From: Schistocephalus solidus | Taxonomy: Eukaryota; Platyhelminthes; Cestoda; Diphyllobothriidea; Diphyllobothriidae | Assembly (NCBI GenBank): GCA_017591395.1 | Contig: WEDG01004142.1 | Coordinates: 124,001 to 188,000 of the forward strand | Direction of reading: 5' to 3' | DNA: 64,000 nt | Shown: piece after piece, positions 49,480 through 60,693 of the stretch | Position numbering within the stretch: position 1 is the first letter of the stretch | Layout of the letters: each line of letters begins with the position of its first letter | Program-made: the position numbers and the translations under genes | Notes under the pieces: model-generated | Seen by the model: the letters and a program-made list of their open reading frames with translations, nothing else | Databases searched by the model: none | What the model was told of the DNA's origin: nothing

Positions 49480-51280
49480 TTCTCCGAGTCTTGGAGAAAG
49501 CTGTTCGGAAAGGATGAGGAAAATAAAAGGTTAACAGAATCAGTGTTAACATAAATGTGCAGTCGGCGCTTGAATGAATATAGACTAGTTAACAATTTAA
49601 TATCAATTGGAAAGTTATTCCAAAGAAAGCTATGCTTAGAAGCAAAGAAAAGAGAGAGTTTAGATGTGGAGGACGCAAGGGAAGTTATAATAAGTGCAGA
49701 ATTTCTTAGGTTAGAAGGAAGAATAACGGGCGTAATGGTGGAAAGCTTGGGGAGATTGAGCTTTTATTTAGTCGAAAGAGGCTACAAAAGCCTGCTTCCA
49801 GACTCCTGACGCAAATAAATTTTAACTTCGTCAACTGGCATCTAGTTGAGTAGGAAGTAATTGAAAGAGTCGGATGCACGAGTTATTTTGTTAAATACCT
49901 TTGGACATTGTCAATTGTTGAATAGCTAGGTTCGTTTATTAAACCAAAATAATGACAGCCAAATTCAAGAATGGGAAGCAAAAACATACTAAAAAATCTT
50001 AATTTAATTTCAGATAGGTCTAATTTATAAGAAATAAAGCCGCAAATCTGAGCAGCGTAGATCTTAATTCTATCGGCATGAGACGAAAGAGCTAATTTCT
50101 CGGTGAAGCACGAACCCAAGTCCTTGACGGATGAACATTCAGTTATAGGGTAACCTTTAAAAATAACAGGTTGCGACAGCCTTACAGGCTCAAAACACAT
50201 GTAGCAACACTTAGAAGTTGAGAAATCGATTAGCCATATGGAGCTCTACGCCAAAAGTGCGTCTAAGTCGAAATGAAATTTAATCTAGGCACCGTTCGGC
50301 TGCAGAGTTAGAGAAGGAATACACGCATTTGAGTTCATCAACATATAGGCCGATCCATGAACGGGGTTTAGCATGCTCATAGCACCCGCCAAGTAGGGAA
50401 AAATACAGGGAATTACGTTGGTTTCAAACTGGAGACCATAACAAAAATTACATGACGAAGAACAGATACTACACATGGTCTAGCTCAGAGAGCCGAGGAG
50501 CGCTAGATTAAATATCTTCCACAGAAGGGATGGAAAAATATCATAAGCATCCGCCTTCATAATTTTTATCAGGACGCCAGCTGCTCCAGGACTATAAGAT
50601 TGAGAAAATCTTCGAATGGCTACAGATACGTCCCAGAGGGTAAATGTCGTTTTTCAGATGATGGCACCGGTCCAACCCCAATTATCGGAAGTGGAGTGGT
50701 TGAATTTGGAACACATTTTTTGACAAGAAAACGTTGAAAATATCAGCCATTAACTCGAAATCAGCTATACGATTTCCAAGAACATCTTGAATAAATAAAT
50801 AAATAAATTGTATATTTAAGGCCTAGAGAGTCCTGTTATTTCAAACGTAGTAGCACTGTCTAAATAAATACAAAGTGGATAATTGCTGCAGTATGTGAGC
50901 AGCCATATTAATAGCAGAAATCAATAATATGGTAGGCATATCCGACTCAGAAAGATTTGCCCTTTTTAAAGCAATAGACAAGAATCTTTGAGATATACGG
51001 TGAACTAGAAAAGAAGCAGTAAAAACTCCTAGGCTTAAATCAGAGGCGGAGTTAGGCGAGCCGCCAATTTAAAAATATAGGAGAAAAAACTGCTTCACTA
51101 AAAAATTAATAGCTAGATGCAATGGGATAGTATTGTGATGTTGCTGACAACGTATGAAAGTTTGGAACGCTCCTTGTCGTGTGAGAGATAATATAGCAAT
51201 AAGAGTTACTGTTTGTAATCACCCGTGGAGGTGAGAGAGGAGGAACTCATCGTGGACACTAAGGTCAAAACGAAGAGGGC
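49480..51280 (-). pseudogene. CR1/jockey-like LINE remnant, copy 2
   Basis: The minus strand carries an RT N-terminal part near 50,780-50,500 (DVLGNRIADFELMADIFNVF and, in another frame, SPGAAGVLIKIMKADAYDIF). A large piece of the palm is lost. The C-terminal region is at 50,200-49,883 (KLALSSHADRIKIYAAQICG, LLPILEFGCHYFG). A tail runs to about 49,500. The gap in the middle shows an internal deletion. Confidence 0.78.
50788..50806 (+). repeat. (AATA)n microsatellite
   Basis: Four to five AATA units inside the LINE remnant. Confidence 0.85.
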
Positions 51281-51589
51281 CCAGTAGAGGTCATGAGATC
51301 ATCATCCAGATGCCACCTTGCTGACTGCAAATTCCAACAATCAAAGAGGCAAAACCATCAGAACCCGCCTGGGAGACCATCGTCGGGGTTGAAAAATCGG
51401 AGGAGAGTATCAAGGTTGTCAAGATTTGGCGATGCTAGTTTAAAAGGGGTGGACGGAAAAGTGAATGCAAAGATTGTCTCTGCAGAGGATGATGGAAATA
51501 TAATTAGAGACCAATATAATATCAAGGGAGCTGACTCAAATATCAAGAGGAACCTTATCAAAATCCAAAAGTTGTGAGTTTGGGAAGGA

Positions 51590-54500
51590 AAGAGACAATA
51601 AGGTCTTTATATCTTCCGAAATTTAATGTTTGCATGATTTTGTTTTGAAAATAGCCAATATAGACGACAACCTAATTGGCAGTGGAAGATTATTCCAGAT
51701 AAAAGCATATTTGGAGGCAAAAAAATGAGAACGATTATTTGTGGAGCTAAGGGTGGTGAAATAATCACGGAGGAATAACGAGTGGCATATGGTCAATCTA
51801 CCAGAGCGAGAGCGTTAATTCGTGGGAGATTTCGGCTAGAGTTAACGCGAAACAGGAAGCAGAGACTGGCTTCGAGTCTTCTAACCCACAGAAATTTAAT
51901 GTTTGCTTACTGGCATCTATCTGTATAAGAGATACTGGATCCAGGAAGAGAAAATGGTTTTCGTGTAAAAACCCTCTGATCTTTTTCAAGCTTACTGTAA
52001 TCAGAGGCGTTCATCAGCCCAAAGAGGGGACAGCAGTATTCTAGGATTGGAAGAACAAATATGTGGTACAGGTTTAACTTTATTTGCGGAAGGAAGACAT
52101 TATGTGATATTAAACCACATATCTGTGCAGCCTTTGCAGAAATTCGATCTGCATGAAGTGATAATGCTAGCTTATTAGTGTAACTTAGACCTTAGTCTCT
52201 TATAGTTGATCGTTCTTAAAGTGTACTATTTGAAATAGTAGGGGTCCAGGAACCTTGGTGGGGCCAAAACACATGAAACTACTCTTGGATAAAGAAAACT
52301 CTATCTGCCAACTACAGCTCCAACGTGAGAGCATAAGTAGATCAGTGTTGATTTTGTCAACGCAAATATTGGCATTGTGTTTAGAAAATGAATAAATGTA
52401 CTTGAGATCGTCAGCGTAAACGAAATTTTGTGAATTTGTGAGTAAAGTTGAAATTTCGTTAATGTACAGAATGAAGAGAAGGGGACCTAGAACGGTGCCT
52501 TGAAAAACGCCACTCGTGATCGGCTGAGGCGTCGAATAGCTATTACCTACTAAGACTTTCTGGCTGCGGTTAGACTAGAAGGAACCAATGAAGTCAAGGA
52601 GAGGAGGCCGGATGCCGAGGGCTTCCAGTTTCACTAGAAGACGTTTGTGCGGTACCTTGACAAAGGCTTTACTCAGGTCAAAGTAGATCACAACCACTGA
52701 CTGTTGCTTATTACGAAGGGAAGTGACGAGGTTAAGAAAAGCTAAGTGACACACTTCGCATGATCTCCCAGGTAGACAACCATATTGCGAGTCGCTTAAG
52801 AGCCCATTTTCTTAGCAAAAGTCGAAAATTTGATTAAAAATAATTTTTTCAAGAAGTTTTGCTGGAGCGGGGGTTTTGTGAACGCCTCGATAATTATTTA
52901 CGTCCGAACGAGATTCCGACTTGAAGACAAGAAGAATAATAGATGTCTTCCATGTGTCAGGAAAGAATCCATTTAAAAGATTAACTGAGAATACATGGCT
53001 AAGCAATCGGAGAAAGCTCGGAACTCTCTTAATAACTGAATTTGGAATACCGTCAGTCCCCGAACAGTGCGAGGTTTTTCAGATGCATTATTTGCTTACG
53101 AATTAGTTCTATGGAGAAATCAATGGTGCTGATAACATTGAATGTGGATGCCTGAAACGTCAGAACCGGTTCAGCTTCAAAGAATGCACTTACCAATTCC
53201 GCCTTGTCAGAGGCTTCGAGAACGAAGTTCTTAGCTTCATTTAGTAATGGGGGTATTTGTTAACCTCATTTAGAGCAGGATCGACAGCGGAACAGTTGAG
53301 CAACAGATTTTGCAGTGTTTGGCTCGCTGAGTGCGCAAGATTCCCTCTGTATGTCACGTGCAAGACGAATCTTAGAGGCTAATTCAAAAAGCTATGCAAT
53401 CCTTAGATATACAGATAACGGACTAGTATTTTGATCTTTTACTTGCTTCCTCAATTTCTTTAGTCTTGGCAAAAGAAAGTGAGGGACGGTGAATTCCGAA
53501 GTGTAGGGCTTGACAATTTTGGTTGGCACAAATTCCAGGATGTTATTTGAAACGACTGACATGAAGTCAGAAAGACTTGCTGCCTCATTCATGGAGGATA
53601 GATGCTGTCAGTCCAATGAGTTCAAAAAATTGTTAATAAAGCTCATATCCGCGAGGTCAAAAGCATGAGAGGTACTAACGGTGCTAGCCTTTTTCGATGA
53701 GACAATTGGTAAACAACAGTGAATTAATTTATGGTCACTTTGCGAGAGGCCCTGCTTAAAATCAACGAAGAGGAAATCAGTGTCGTTTATCAAAATCAGG
53801 TCTAAAATATGCTTGTCTCTCGTTGAAGAGCGGACAAAGCTGGGACCAATTAGATAAAGTAAACTTATATAAAGAAGGCTGAAATCTGGGTGAAAAAAGT
53901 TTGAAATCCAGTCAATTTCAGGAAAATTAAAATCCCCAGTGATTATTTTAATGTTAAAATTGGACTCCGAAACCAACTTAAATTTCACAAAGTTGTGCCT
54001 CATCATCGGACGATGAATAAGCGGGTTGTTAATACATCCGAGAATAGCCTTTTACCGGGGCGGCAGGATAATGGATGCGAAGCAGTAATTAACTGAGAAT
54101 GACGTGACGTCTAGATCACATGGGAAGTGCTTAAATGAAGCTTTAATATAGAGAAAACCACCACCACCACGCTAACTAATGCGGTCTTGACGGTAGAGAT
54201 AGTAATGGTATATGACAAGCAAAGAGTCTGAAATTAAGGGATGAGTCCAAGATCCAGTTACACATAAAACATCAGGCTTTAACTCGAAAGCAATGGCTCT
54301 CAGTTGGGCCATCTTTATTACAACAGATCTATCATTAAATACTATGACATCTACGGTAGTTAGAGTATCCAAACTAGGGTTATCGTTATTTATAAAAAAA
54401 ATTTGGAGGTGGGCAATTAAGTTGGAAGTTATTGTGGCTTGGAGGGTAATTGCCAACTGCGCCATAACGATTGGTATATAGAACGTCATTAACAAAAGGC

Positions 54501-55300
54501 TGAGAGGGATATATAAGAGGTGTAGGAATACAACTTTGCGATATCGAACCACCATAGAGGTTAAGACCGGGAAATGCTGCTGGTAGTTAAAACGGGATGG
54601 CGAGAAGTAAGATTGAATATAGAGGCTAGTTGAAGAGGGCAAGCAGCTATAAGAATTAAGTGCTGGAAAGTCAGGTCTTCTATATCGGTTAACATGGTTA
54701 GGGTTATTTGCCTCTTTGAGAGGCTTGCTTAGTTTTGGAGAAGGTAGTATCGATACCTGAGACCTGCGTTATCTTGATTTTCAGTCTGGGTTAGATTTAC
54801 GTCCTTCGGAAAACCTGGTGCATTGACGTTAGTAGAAATATGACCAGACTTATGAATAATAGTTTGAGAAATTGATGATAGGAAGGACCCATTTCTTCGC
54901 TCCATTGGTATAAGATTTCGAGAAAGGAAACATTTTGTCATTTCCAACTAGCGAGAAGTGCAACCTCGTTGAGCAAATATTGATTCCACCTCAACTGTTG
55001 AAAACAATTTAACGAAGATTGGAGGATTCTTGCTACGCGAAGAGAGGTGTTTTGCTTCCACTATTTCGTAGTTAAAACAACCCAAGTACAAAAAGTCAAT
55101 AGCAACGTCAACTGGGCGTCTGTGTATGGGAGCATTTTTTAGAAGAAAATTAGGATTAAATTTCTGTCTGTCAAAAGCCTCGCTGGTGACCACGTGAACA
55201 AGCGAATCGAGACGTCTGCAATCCTGAGAGGGAACATCAGAGACGTTACCATCGAATAGGTTGCCGAGTATAGAGAAAATGGATCCAAACTTCATCATGA
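51590..55300 (-). mobile_element. CR1/jockey-like LINE, longest copy (copy 1)
   Basis: On the minus strand the order is: an ORF1-like frame (55,298-54,948, unassigned); APE-type endonuclease (54,330-53,608) with KPDVLCVTGSW and IKIITGDFNFPEIDW; linker (53,592-53,392); then RT. The RT has FPDTWKTSIILLVFKSESRS (52,960), SQYGCLPGRSCEVCHLAFLN (52,790), VIYFDLSKAFVKVPHKRLLV (motif A), ITSGVFQGTVLGPLLFILYI (motif B) and FVYADDLKYIYSF (motif C; YADD codons at 52,407-52,418). A thumb-like C-terminal part extends to about 51,600. Frameshifts and stops (for example before the SNRSQKVLVG part) make it inactive, but all catalytic boxes of RT are still readable. Confidence 0.88.
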
Positions 55301-55964
55301 AATCATTGCTGCTTTAACTATGGGTTGTGCATTTGAGTCAATGTTGAAATTTCTAGGTGTATTCAAGCAACGTTTTGATCCCGTGGCATGTAGTTTACGA
55401 CTAATTGAGCTTGTTGGTTTCATCTTTCGTCGAAAATATGAGTACGATCTACGCAGGATACGCAGGGTAAAATAAATTCATGATATTTCAACCGAAATTA
55501 TAAGTTAGCGCTTCATAATTCTACTTTTTCTACGTGGATTTATAGGGATGGCAAGGTGTAGCTGTCTAAAGGTTAGCAATGCAAAATATTATTAACAATT
55601 TAGGCAATAAATATAGCCAGAAAACAAATAAATCCGTTAAAATTTGAGAACGAGAAATGAGGCTATGTCGGATGAAAACGATGACACTGTATAGTTCAAC
55701 CTATTGTTAAAGACAAAGAGCACAGGTATGCGCATATGATTAAGGGTTAGAAACCCAAAACTTTTATCTAAAATTAAGCCAATAACGACAGTATAAATGA
55801 AAAGAAACGTTCAAGATTTGAGATTTTACTTAGCTTTCAAACTGGGCCAATTCGAATGGTGGTATATCGCATTTTTCTATGAATTTTTATTGTGCGCTAA
55901 AAACGTTTCACGACATTAAACGAAGGGAAATGGCTGCAGAGGTAGCCAACCATTGTTCATGATT

Positions 55965-56913
55965 TTCCGAGCCTCGTTCGAAGCCGGATTCTGACCCGAT
56001 GGGCTGAACATTTCCAAAGCGTTCTCAACCAGCCCTCCACCATTTCCGATGCCGCTATCGATCACCTGCATGAAGTGGAAATCAACGCTAACCTTGATCT
56101 CCTGCCCTCTTTCCAAGGAACCATCAAAGCCATGCAGCAACTCTCCAGCAAGATAGCACCTGACCCTGCTGAGATTTACAAGCATGGTGGACCCCAGCTG
56201 GTGAATCGACTCACAGTGCTCTTTCAGAAGATGTGGCACCAAGGACAAGTCTCTCAGGATTTCTAAGATGCCACAATTGTCCACCTCTACAAGGAGAAAG
56301 GGAACCGCCAACTCTGCGACAACCAAGGAGGAATTTCGCTACTGAACATCGCTGGAAATATCTTCGCCCGCCTTCTCCTCATATGCTTGAACGCTAACCT
56401 GGAGCAAGGACTGCTCCCGGAAAGCCAATGCGGCTTCCGACAACACAGAGGAACAATCGACATAATCTTCGCTGCTCGCCCGCTGCAAGAGAAGTGCCAA
56501 GAGATGCGGACTCAGCTCTACACTACCTTTGTGGATCTGACGAAAGCCTTTGACACGTGAATCGTGACGGGCTGTGGAAAATCATGCAGAAATTAGGCTG
56601 TCCTGAACGGTTCACGCATATGGTACGTCAGCTTCACGACGGGATGATGGCGCGCGTTGCTGACAACGGGACAGTATCTGAAGCATTTGCAGTGACCAAC
56701 GGAGTGATGCAGGGCTGCGTCCTTGCACCTAGCCTCTTCATTTACATGTTGTCTGCAATGCTAACGGATGCCTACCGTGACAAATGCCCCGTGATCTACA
56801 TCGCCTACCGGATGGACGGCCGACTCATCAACCAACGATGGATGCACTTCCGCTCGCCTGTCTCCACAGCCACCCTCCACGAACTTCTCTTCGCTGATGA
56901 CTACGCACTCAAT
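55965..56913 (+). mobile_element. Zinc-finger LINE RT, broken copy 2
   Basis: Same family as 34,330-36,620 and it retains what that copy lost: RT fingers (PAEIYKHGGPQLVNRLTVLF), QCGFRQHRGTIDIIFAA, motif A TTFVDLTKAFDT, motif [16 protein letters not shown], and motif C LLFADDYALN near 56,884-56,912. Stops occur near 56,264 and 56,558. The element ends abruptly at the CTCAATA/ATAAGGTC join, where a different LINE begins; its post-RT region and C2H2 fingers are absent. Confidence 0.88.
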
Positions 56914-57515
56914 AATAAGGTCATCAGAATGTTCGTGCGACTGTCCAATTTTGATATGCTTCCTTTGGACCATAGACAGCTATGCGGTGACCTGATACAA
57001 GTATTTCGCATACTGCGGTGCCAGAATTATTGCCCTACATCTGGCGACTTCTTTGAGCTGTCCAATAACAGTACTTTGAGAGGACATCAGCTAAAAATCC
57101 ATATAACTGGAGCAAGACTGAGTGCAAGAAAGCATTTCTTCTCCAAAAAGCGATTGAGGTCTGGAATGCTCTGCTTGCGGACGTGATCAATCTCCCTATC
57201 GTTGACACTTTTAAGCGGAAGGTTGACCAGTACAGCCATATGTACGACCACGACATCAGAAACTAACAAATTTACCTGAAACCTATTCCCATTCAAAAAT
57301 TAACGGGTTACCAAACGCACTACTCGCTATTTTTGAGTAATATTATTTTATAATTGTTTCGTCTGATGCGCTGTAGAGTGATGAGAAGATAACCCTCTGT
57401 CCAATTTCAATCATGTTTCGCATTTTTTAATCTGCAATGTCATTGAAATCTAAATCGGATTACAAAGGCGTCACCTACATTTTCCTTAATAAAACTGAAC
57501 TGAAATGGACTGAAC
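56912..57515 (+). mobile_element. LINE family B 3' end (inverted-repeat arm)
   Basis: The C-terminal RT region RLSNFDMLPLDHRQLCGDLI, QVFRILRCQNYC, FFELSNNSTLRGHQLKIHIT, ARKHFFSKKRLR is the typical tail of CR1-like RTs. A 3' UTR follows, ending TTAATAAAACTGAACTGAAA. It is the plus-strand arm of a large inverted repeat. Against the minus-strand arm it lacks 129 bp at 56,937-56,940, where the 4-bp word GCGA borders the loss. Confidence 0.88.
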
Positions 57516-57852
57516 CAACGACCAGAAAGGTGCACAAAAACCGTAATGGCAGCCAAATCCATCGGCAACGAGGACAAATCTTGTATTGGATGTTCTTATA
57601 TTTTACTGAAAGTTCAAAAACTGGAAAATGAGCTTGCAGACTCAAGGAAGCTCTTGCAAGGGAACAATATTAGACAAAACATATTAAGCAATACTTCAGT
57701 TAAAAAGGCAGGGACCAAAACACCTAAAGAACTCAATAATATAATTTGTACAAACTCTCAATATTCAGACGCGAATACCCATAACAACCGGATAACAGGA
57801 ACGCAGTCTCTGAATCCTACGGAAGACAACCAAAGTGAACCACAAATCACAC
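57516..57852 (+). pseudogene. ORF1-like fragment after the LINE 3' end
   Basis: An open frame from 57,546 (MAAKSIGNEDKSCIGCSYIL) continues with a heptad-like LLKVQKLENELADSRKLLQG and a polar region. It looks like a LINE ORF1 start with a short coiled coil, but I know no family match. The same sequence with its own differences is at 58,929-59,240 on the minus strand. Confidence 0.55.
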
Positions 57853-57859
57853 CCATAAT

Positions 57860-58335
57860 ATAGGATTGCAGGCTTTTTGCGTCATCAGAGCAGTTGGCTG
57901 TGTGACAGCTTCACAACCTCCCTCCCTGGTGCAGTCAATTACATTAATTAAGAAGAGTATCAGACCGAAAACTGAACCTTGTGGGACAATCTTTCTGAAC
58001 TTTACCCAATCCGGGGTAGAACTGACATTTAAAACTCTATAATCTATGGACCAACGTGTAAAGACCCATTTGAGCATTCTGCCACTAATTTTTGCGCCAC
58101 AAACATTTTGTATGAGAAGTCGGTGTGGTAATCTATTGAAAGCCTTCCTGTAGCCAAAAAATAAAGCTTTTATAGGATTCCCTCTGTTTTTGTGCCTAAT
58201 CCATTTCTCATCCTACTGAAAATACTCGTGAGACAAGAGCATTCCCGACGAAAGCCATGTTGGGCACCGAGCATTAGGTTGATGTCGTCCAAGAACTGCA
58301 TTAGATTATCTTTTATAATGCGTTCCATTGTTTTG
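57860..58335 (-). pseudogene. LINE reverse transcriptase fragment
   Basis: The minus strand reads KTMERIIKDNLMQFLDDINL, AQHGFRRECSCLT (58,330-58,200), then FTRWSIDYRVLNVSSTPDWV and VPQGSVFGLILFLINVIDC (motif B, near 57,980). It breaks off before motif C and lies in the loop of the inverted repeat. Confidence 0.8.
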
Positions 58336-58339
58336 CAAA

Positions 58340-58560
58340 AATGCATGTTAATTTCAGTTCAGTTTAGTTTTATTAAGCGATGCCTTTTAAATCCCTATTG
58401 ATTTCAATAATATTGCAAATTAAAATTCTGACCCATAAGGAACGTTCTACAAAGAATTAACTCCAATTCACTCTACAGGGCATCTTACGAAACAATTATA
58501 AAATAATATTACTCAAAATAGGGAGAGGTGTGTTTGATAAAATATAATTTGTAAGTGGGA
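58340..58560 (-). repeat. LINE family B 3' UTR, third copy
   Basis: Minus-strand TTTGAGTAATATTATTTTAT, GTTTCGTAAGATGCCCTGTA and a CTTAATAAAACTAAACTGAA end match the 3' UTRs at 57,320-57,515 (plus) and 59,270-59,460 (minus), but are more diverged. Confidence 0.82.
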
Positions 58561-58574
58561 TAGCTTGTGAGGTG

Positions 58575-59268
58575 GTGGTGGTGGTTCAGGAGGCAATTAA
58601 ACGAAGCGAGGCCTTCGGTGACAAGGTCCTCAGGTCGGACTGCAGTTGGTTCGTGCAAACCCTGAATAACTAAACACTGTTGCCGATCGCGGTACTCGGG
58701 ATTTTCACTTCCTCTAAAGTTCTCCTATGGGGCACGAGAACGCCTTAGGGAATTCTCGTAGGGATTTAATCTACCTCTGGCCATACTGCCATCTGAAGAC
58801 TTTCAGGAATCTATCGGAGTTGATTTTGACTTCGTACTCCTGTTGTGGTGTTTCCCCATTGCAGATTTTCACATGTTTGTTTCTTGGGATTCAACTACGG
58901 GCTCGTTAGAACACCCAAGATAGCTGGATGTGATTTGTGGTTCACTTTGGTCGTCTTCCGTAGGATTCAGAGTATGCGTTCCTGTTATCCGGTCGTTATG
59001 GGTATTCGCGTCTGAACATTGAGAGTTTTTACAAATTATATTTTTCAGTACTTTTGGTGTTTTGGTCCCTGCCTTTTTAACTGAAGTATTGCTTAATATT
59101 TTTTGTCTAATATTGTTCCCTTGCAAGAGCTTCCTTGAGTCTGGAAGCTCATTTTCCAGTTTTTGAACTTTCAGTAAAATATAAGAACATCCAATACAAG
59201 ATTTGTCCTCGTAGCCGATGGATTTGGCTGCCATTACGATTTTTTGCCATTTTCTGGTCCTTGGTTCA
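58575..59268 (-). pseudogene. ORF1-like fragment, minus-strand arm
   Basis: This is the minus-strand counterpart of 57,516-57,852, and it continues further than the plus arm. After about 58,929 there is additional coding-like sequence (QCLVIQGLHEPTAVRPEDLV, TEGLASFNCLLN near 58,640) resembling LINE ORF1 proteins. A (GGT)n run at about 58,570-58,585 lies at its end. Confidence 0.55.
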
Positions 59269-60693
59269 GTCCAGTTCAGTTCAGTTTTATTAAGGAAAAT
59301 GTTGGTGACGCCTTTGTAATCCGATTTAGATTTCAATGACATTGCAGATTAAAAAATGCGAAACATGATTGAAATTGGACAGAGGGTTACCTTCTCATCA
59401 CTCTACAGCGCATCAGACGAAACAATTATAAAATAATATTACTCAAAAATAGCGAGTAGTGCGTTTGGTAACCCGTTAATTTTTGAATGGGAATAGGTTT
59501 CAGGTAAATTTGTTAGTTTCTGATGTCGTGGTCGTACATATGGCTGTACTGGTCAACCTTCCGCTTAAAAGTGTCAACGGTAGGGGAATTGATCACGTCT
59601 GCAGGCAGAGCATTCCAAACCTCAATCGCTCTTTGGAGAAGAAATGCTTTCTTGCACTCAGTCTTGCCCCAGTTATATGGATTTTGAGCTGATGTCCTCT
59701 CAAAGTACTGGTATTGGACAGCTCAAAGAAGTCGCCGGACGTAAGGCAATAATTCTGGCACCGCAGTATGCGAAACACTTGTATTAGGTCACCGCATAGC
59801 TGTCTAGGGTCCAAAGGAAACATATCAAAATTGGACAGTCGCGTCTCGTAAGGCAGTTTGCCTTGACCTCTACCAAGCTTGATTGCACGTCGTTGGTTCT
59901 TCTTAAGGATGCTGCAGTCTTTGACAGCCCATGGTCTCCAGGCATGTATGGCAAATTTCCATTGTGGTCGCACGAACATTCCGACGACCTTATGAAAGCA
60001 CACATCGTCTTACTTTGCAAACGTTTGCTTTATTAGATACTAGCTCAAAATTGCGCATTTGGCTACTTTTGAGCAATTAAACTATGGCTTCAAAGGCAGC
60101 GTGATCCATACTCCTTGATCTTAACCGACACCTCCGTCGATTGTTGATCTATTAGACAGACAAGCTGAGATCACCCAATCAAAAGTTTTCGATTACCTTC
60201 AAAAGCTTGTCCCTTACTCCTACACTGTTGAGTTTTTTTAGGAGATGCTGTTGAGGCACGCTATCAAAGGTCTTCTTGAAGTCTATATCGACTACCTGCA
60301 CAAAATTTCCTTCATCGACCGCTGAAGTCCATTGTTATAGACAGTATATCAACTTGGTGAAGCAAGACCTTCCTCTGAGGAATCCGAACTGCGCGAGCGA
60401 TAAGATGATGCCACTCCGAAAACTGCATCAGTTTGCGTTTGATGATTTGCTCCACAATCTTTCAACATATGGAGGTGAGACTTACCAGCTGGAAGTTATT
60501 TTCGGAAGCCTGGCTGCCAATTTTATGTACCTGGGAAATCCATGCAGTCTTCCAATTGGGTGACAATATGCCTGCACCAAAGGGAGGCTTGGGAGAATAG
60601 ACAAAAGTGTTCTGCCAACCTTACGGTCAACTCCTTCGCCAGCTTTGCAAGTATTACACCAGGACCTGACAATTTGTTTCTTCCAGCTTCAGT
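59269..60693 (-). mobile_element. LINE family B, RT to 3' end
   Basis: The minus strand, from 60,690 downward, has an RT finger region (SGPGVILAKLAKELTVRLAE; SPNWKTAWISQVHKIG), FVQVVDIDFKKTFDSVPQQH (decayed motif A, near 60,290) and a heavily damaged palm. The C-terminal part is at 60,003-59,593 (PQWKFAIHAWRPWAVKDCSI, RLSNFDMFPLDPRQLCGDLI), with a 3' UTR to about 59,270. Frameshifts are frequent. It carries the 129 bp missing from the plus-strand arm. Confidence 0.87.

Noticed and set aside
51293..51577. 94-codon plus-strand frame
   Set aside because: No family match; lies between two minus-strand LINE copies and overlaps an equally open minus-strand frame.
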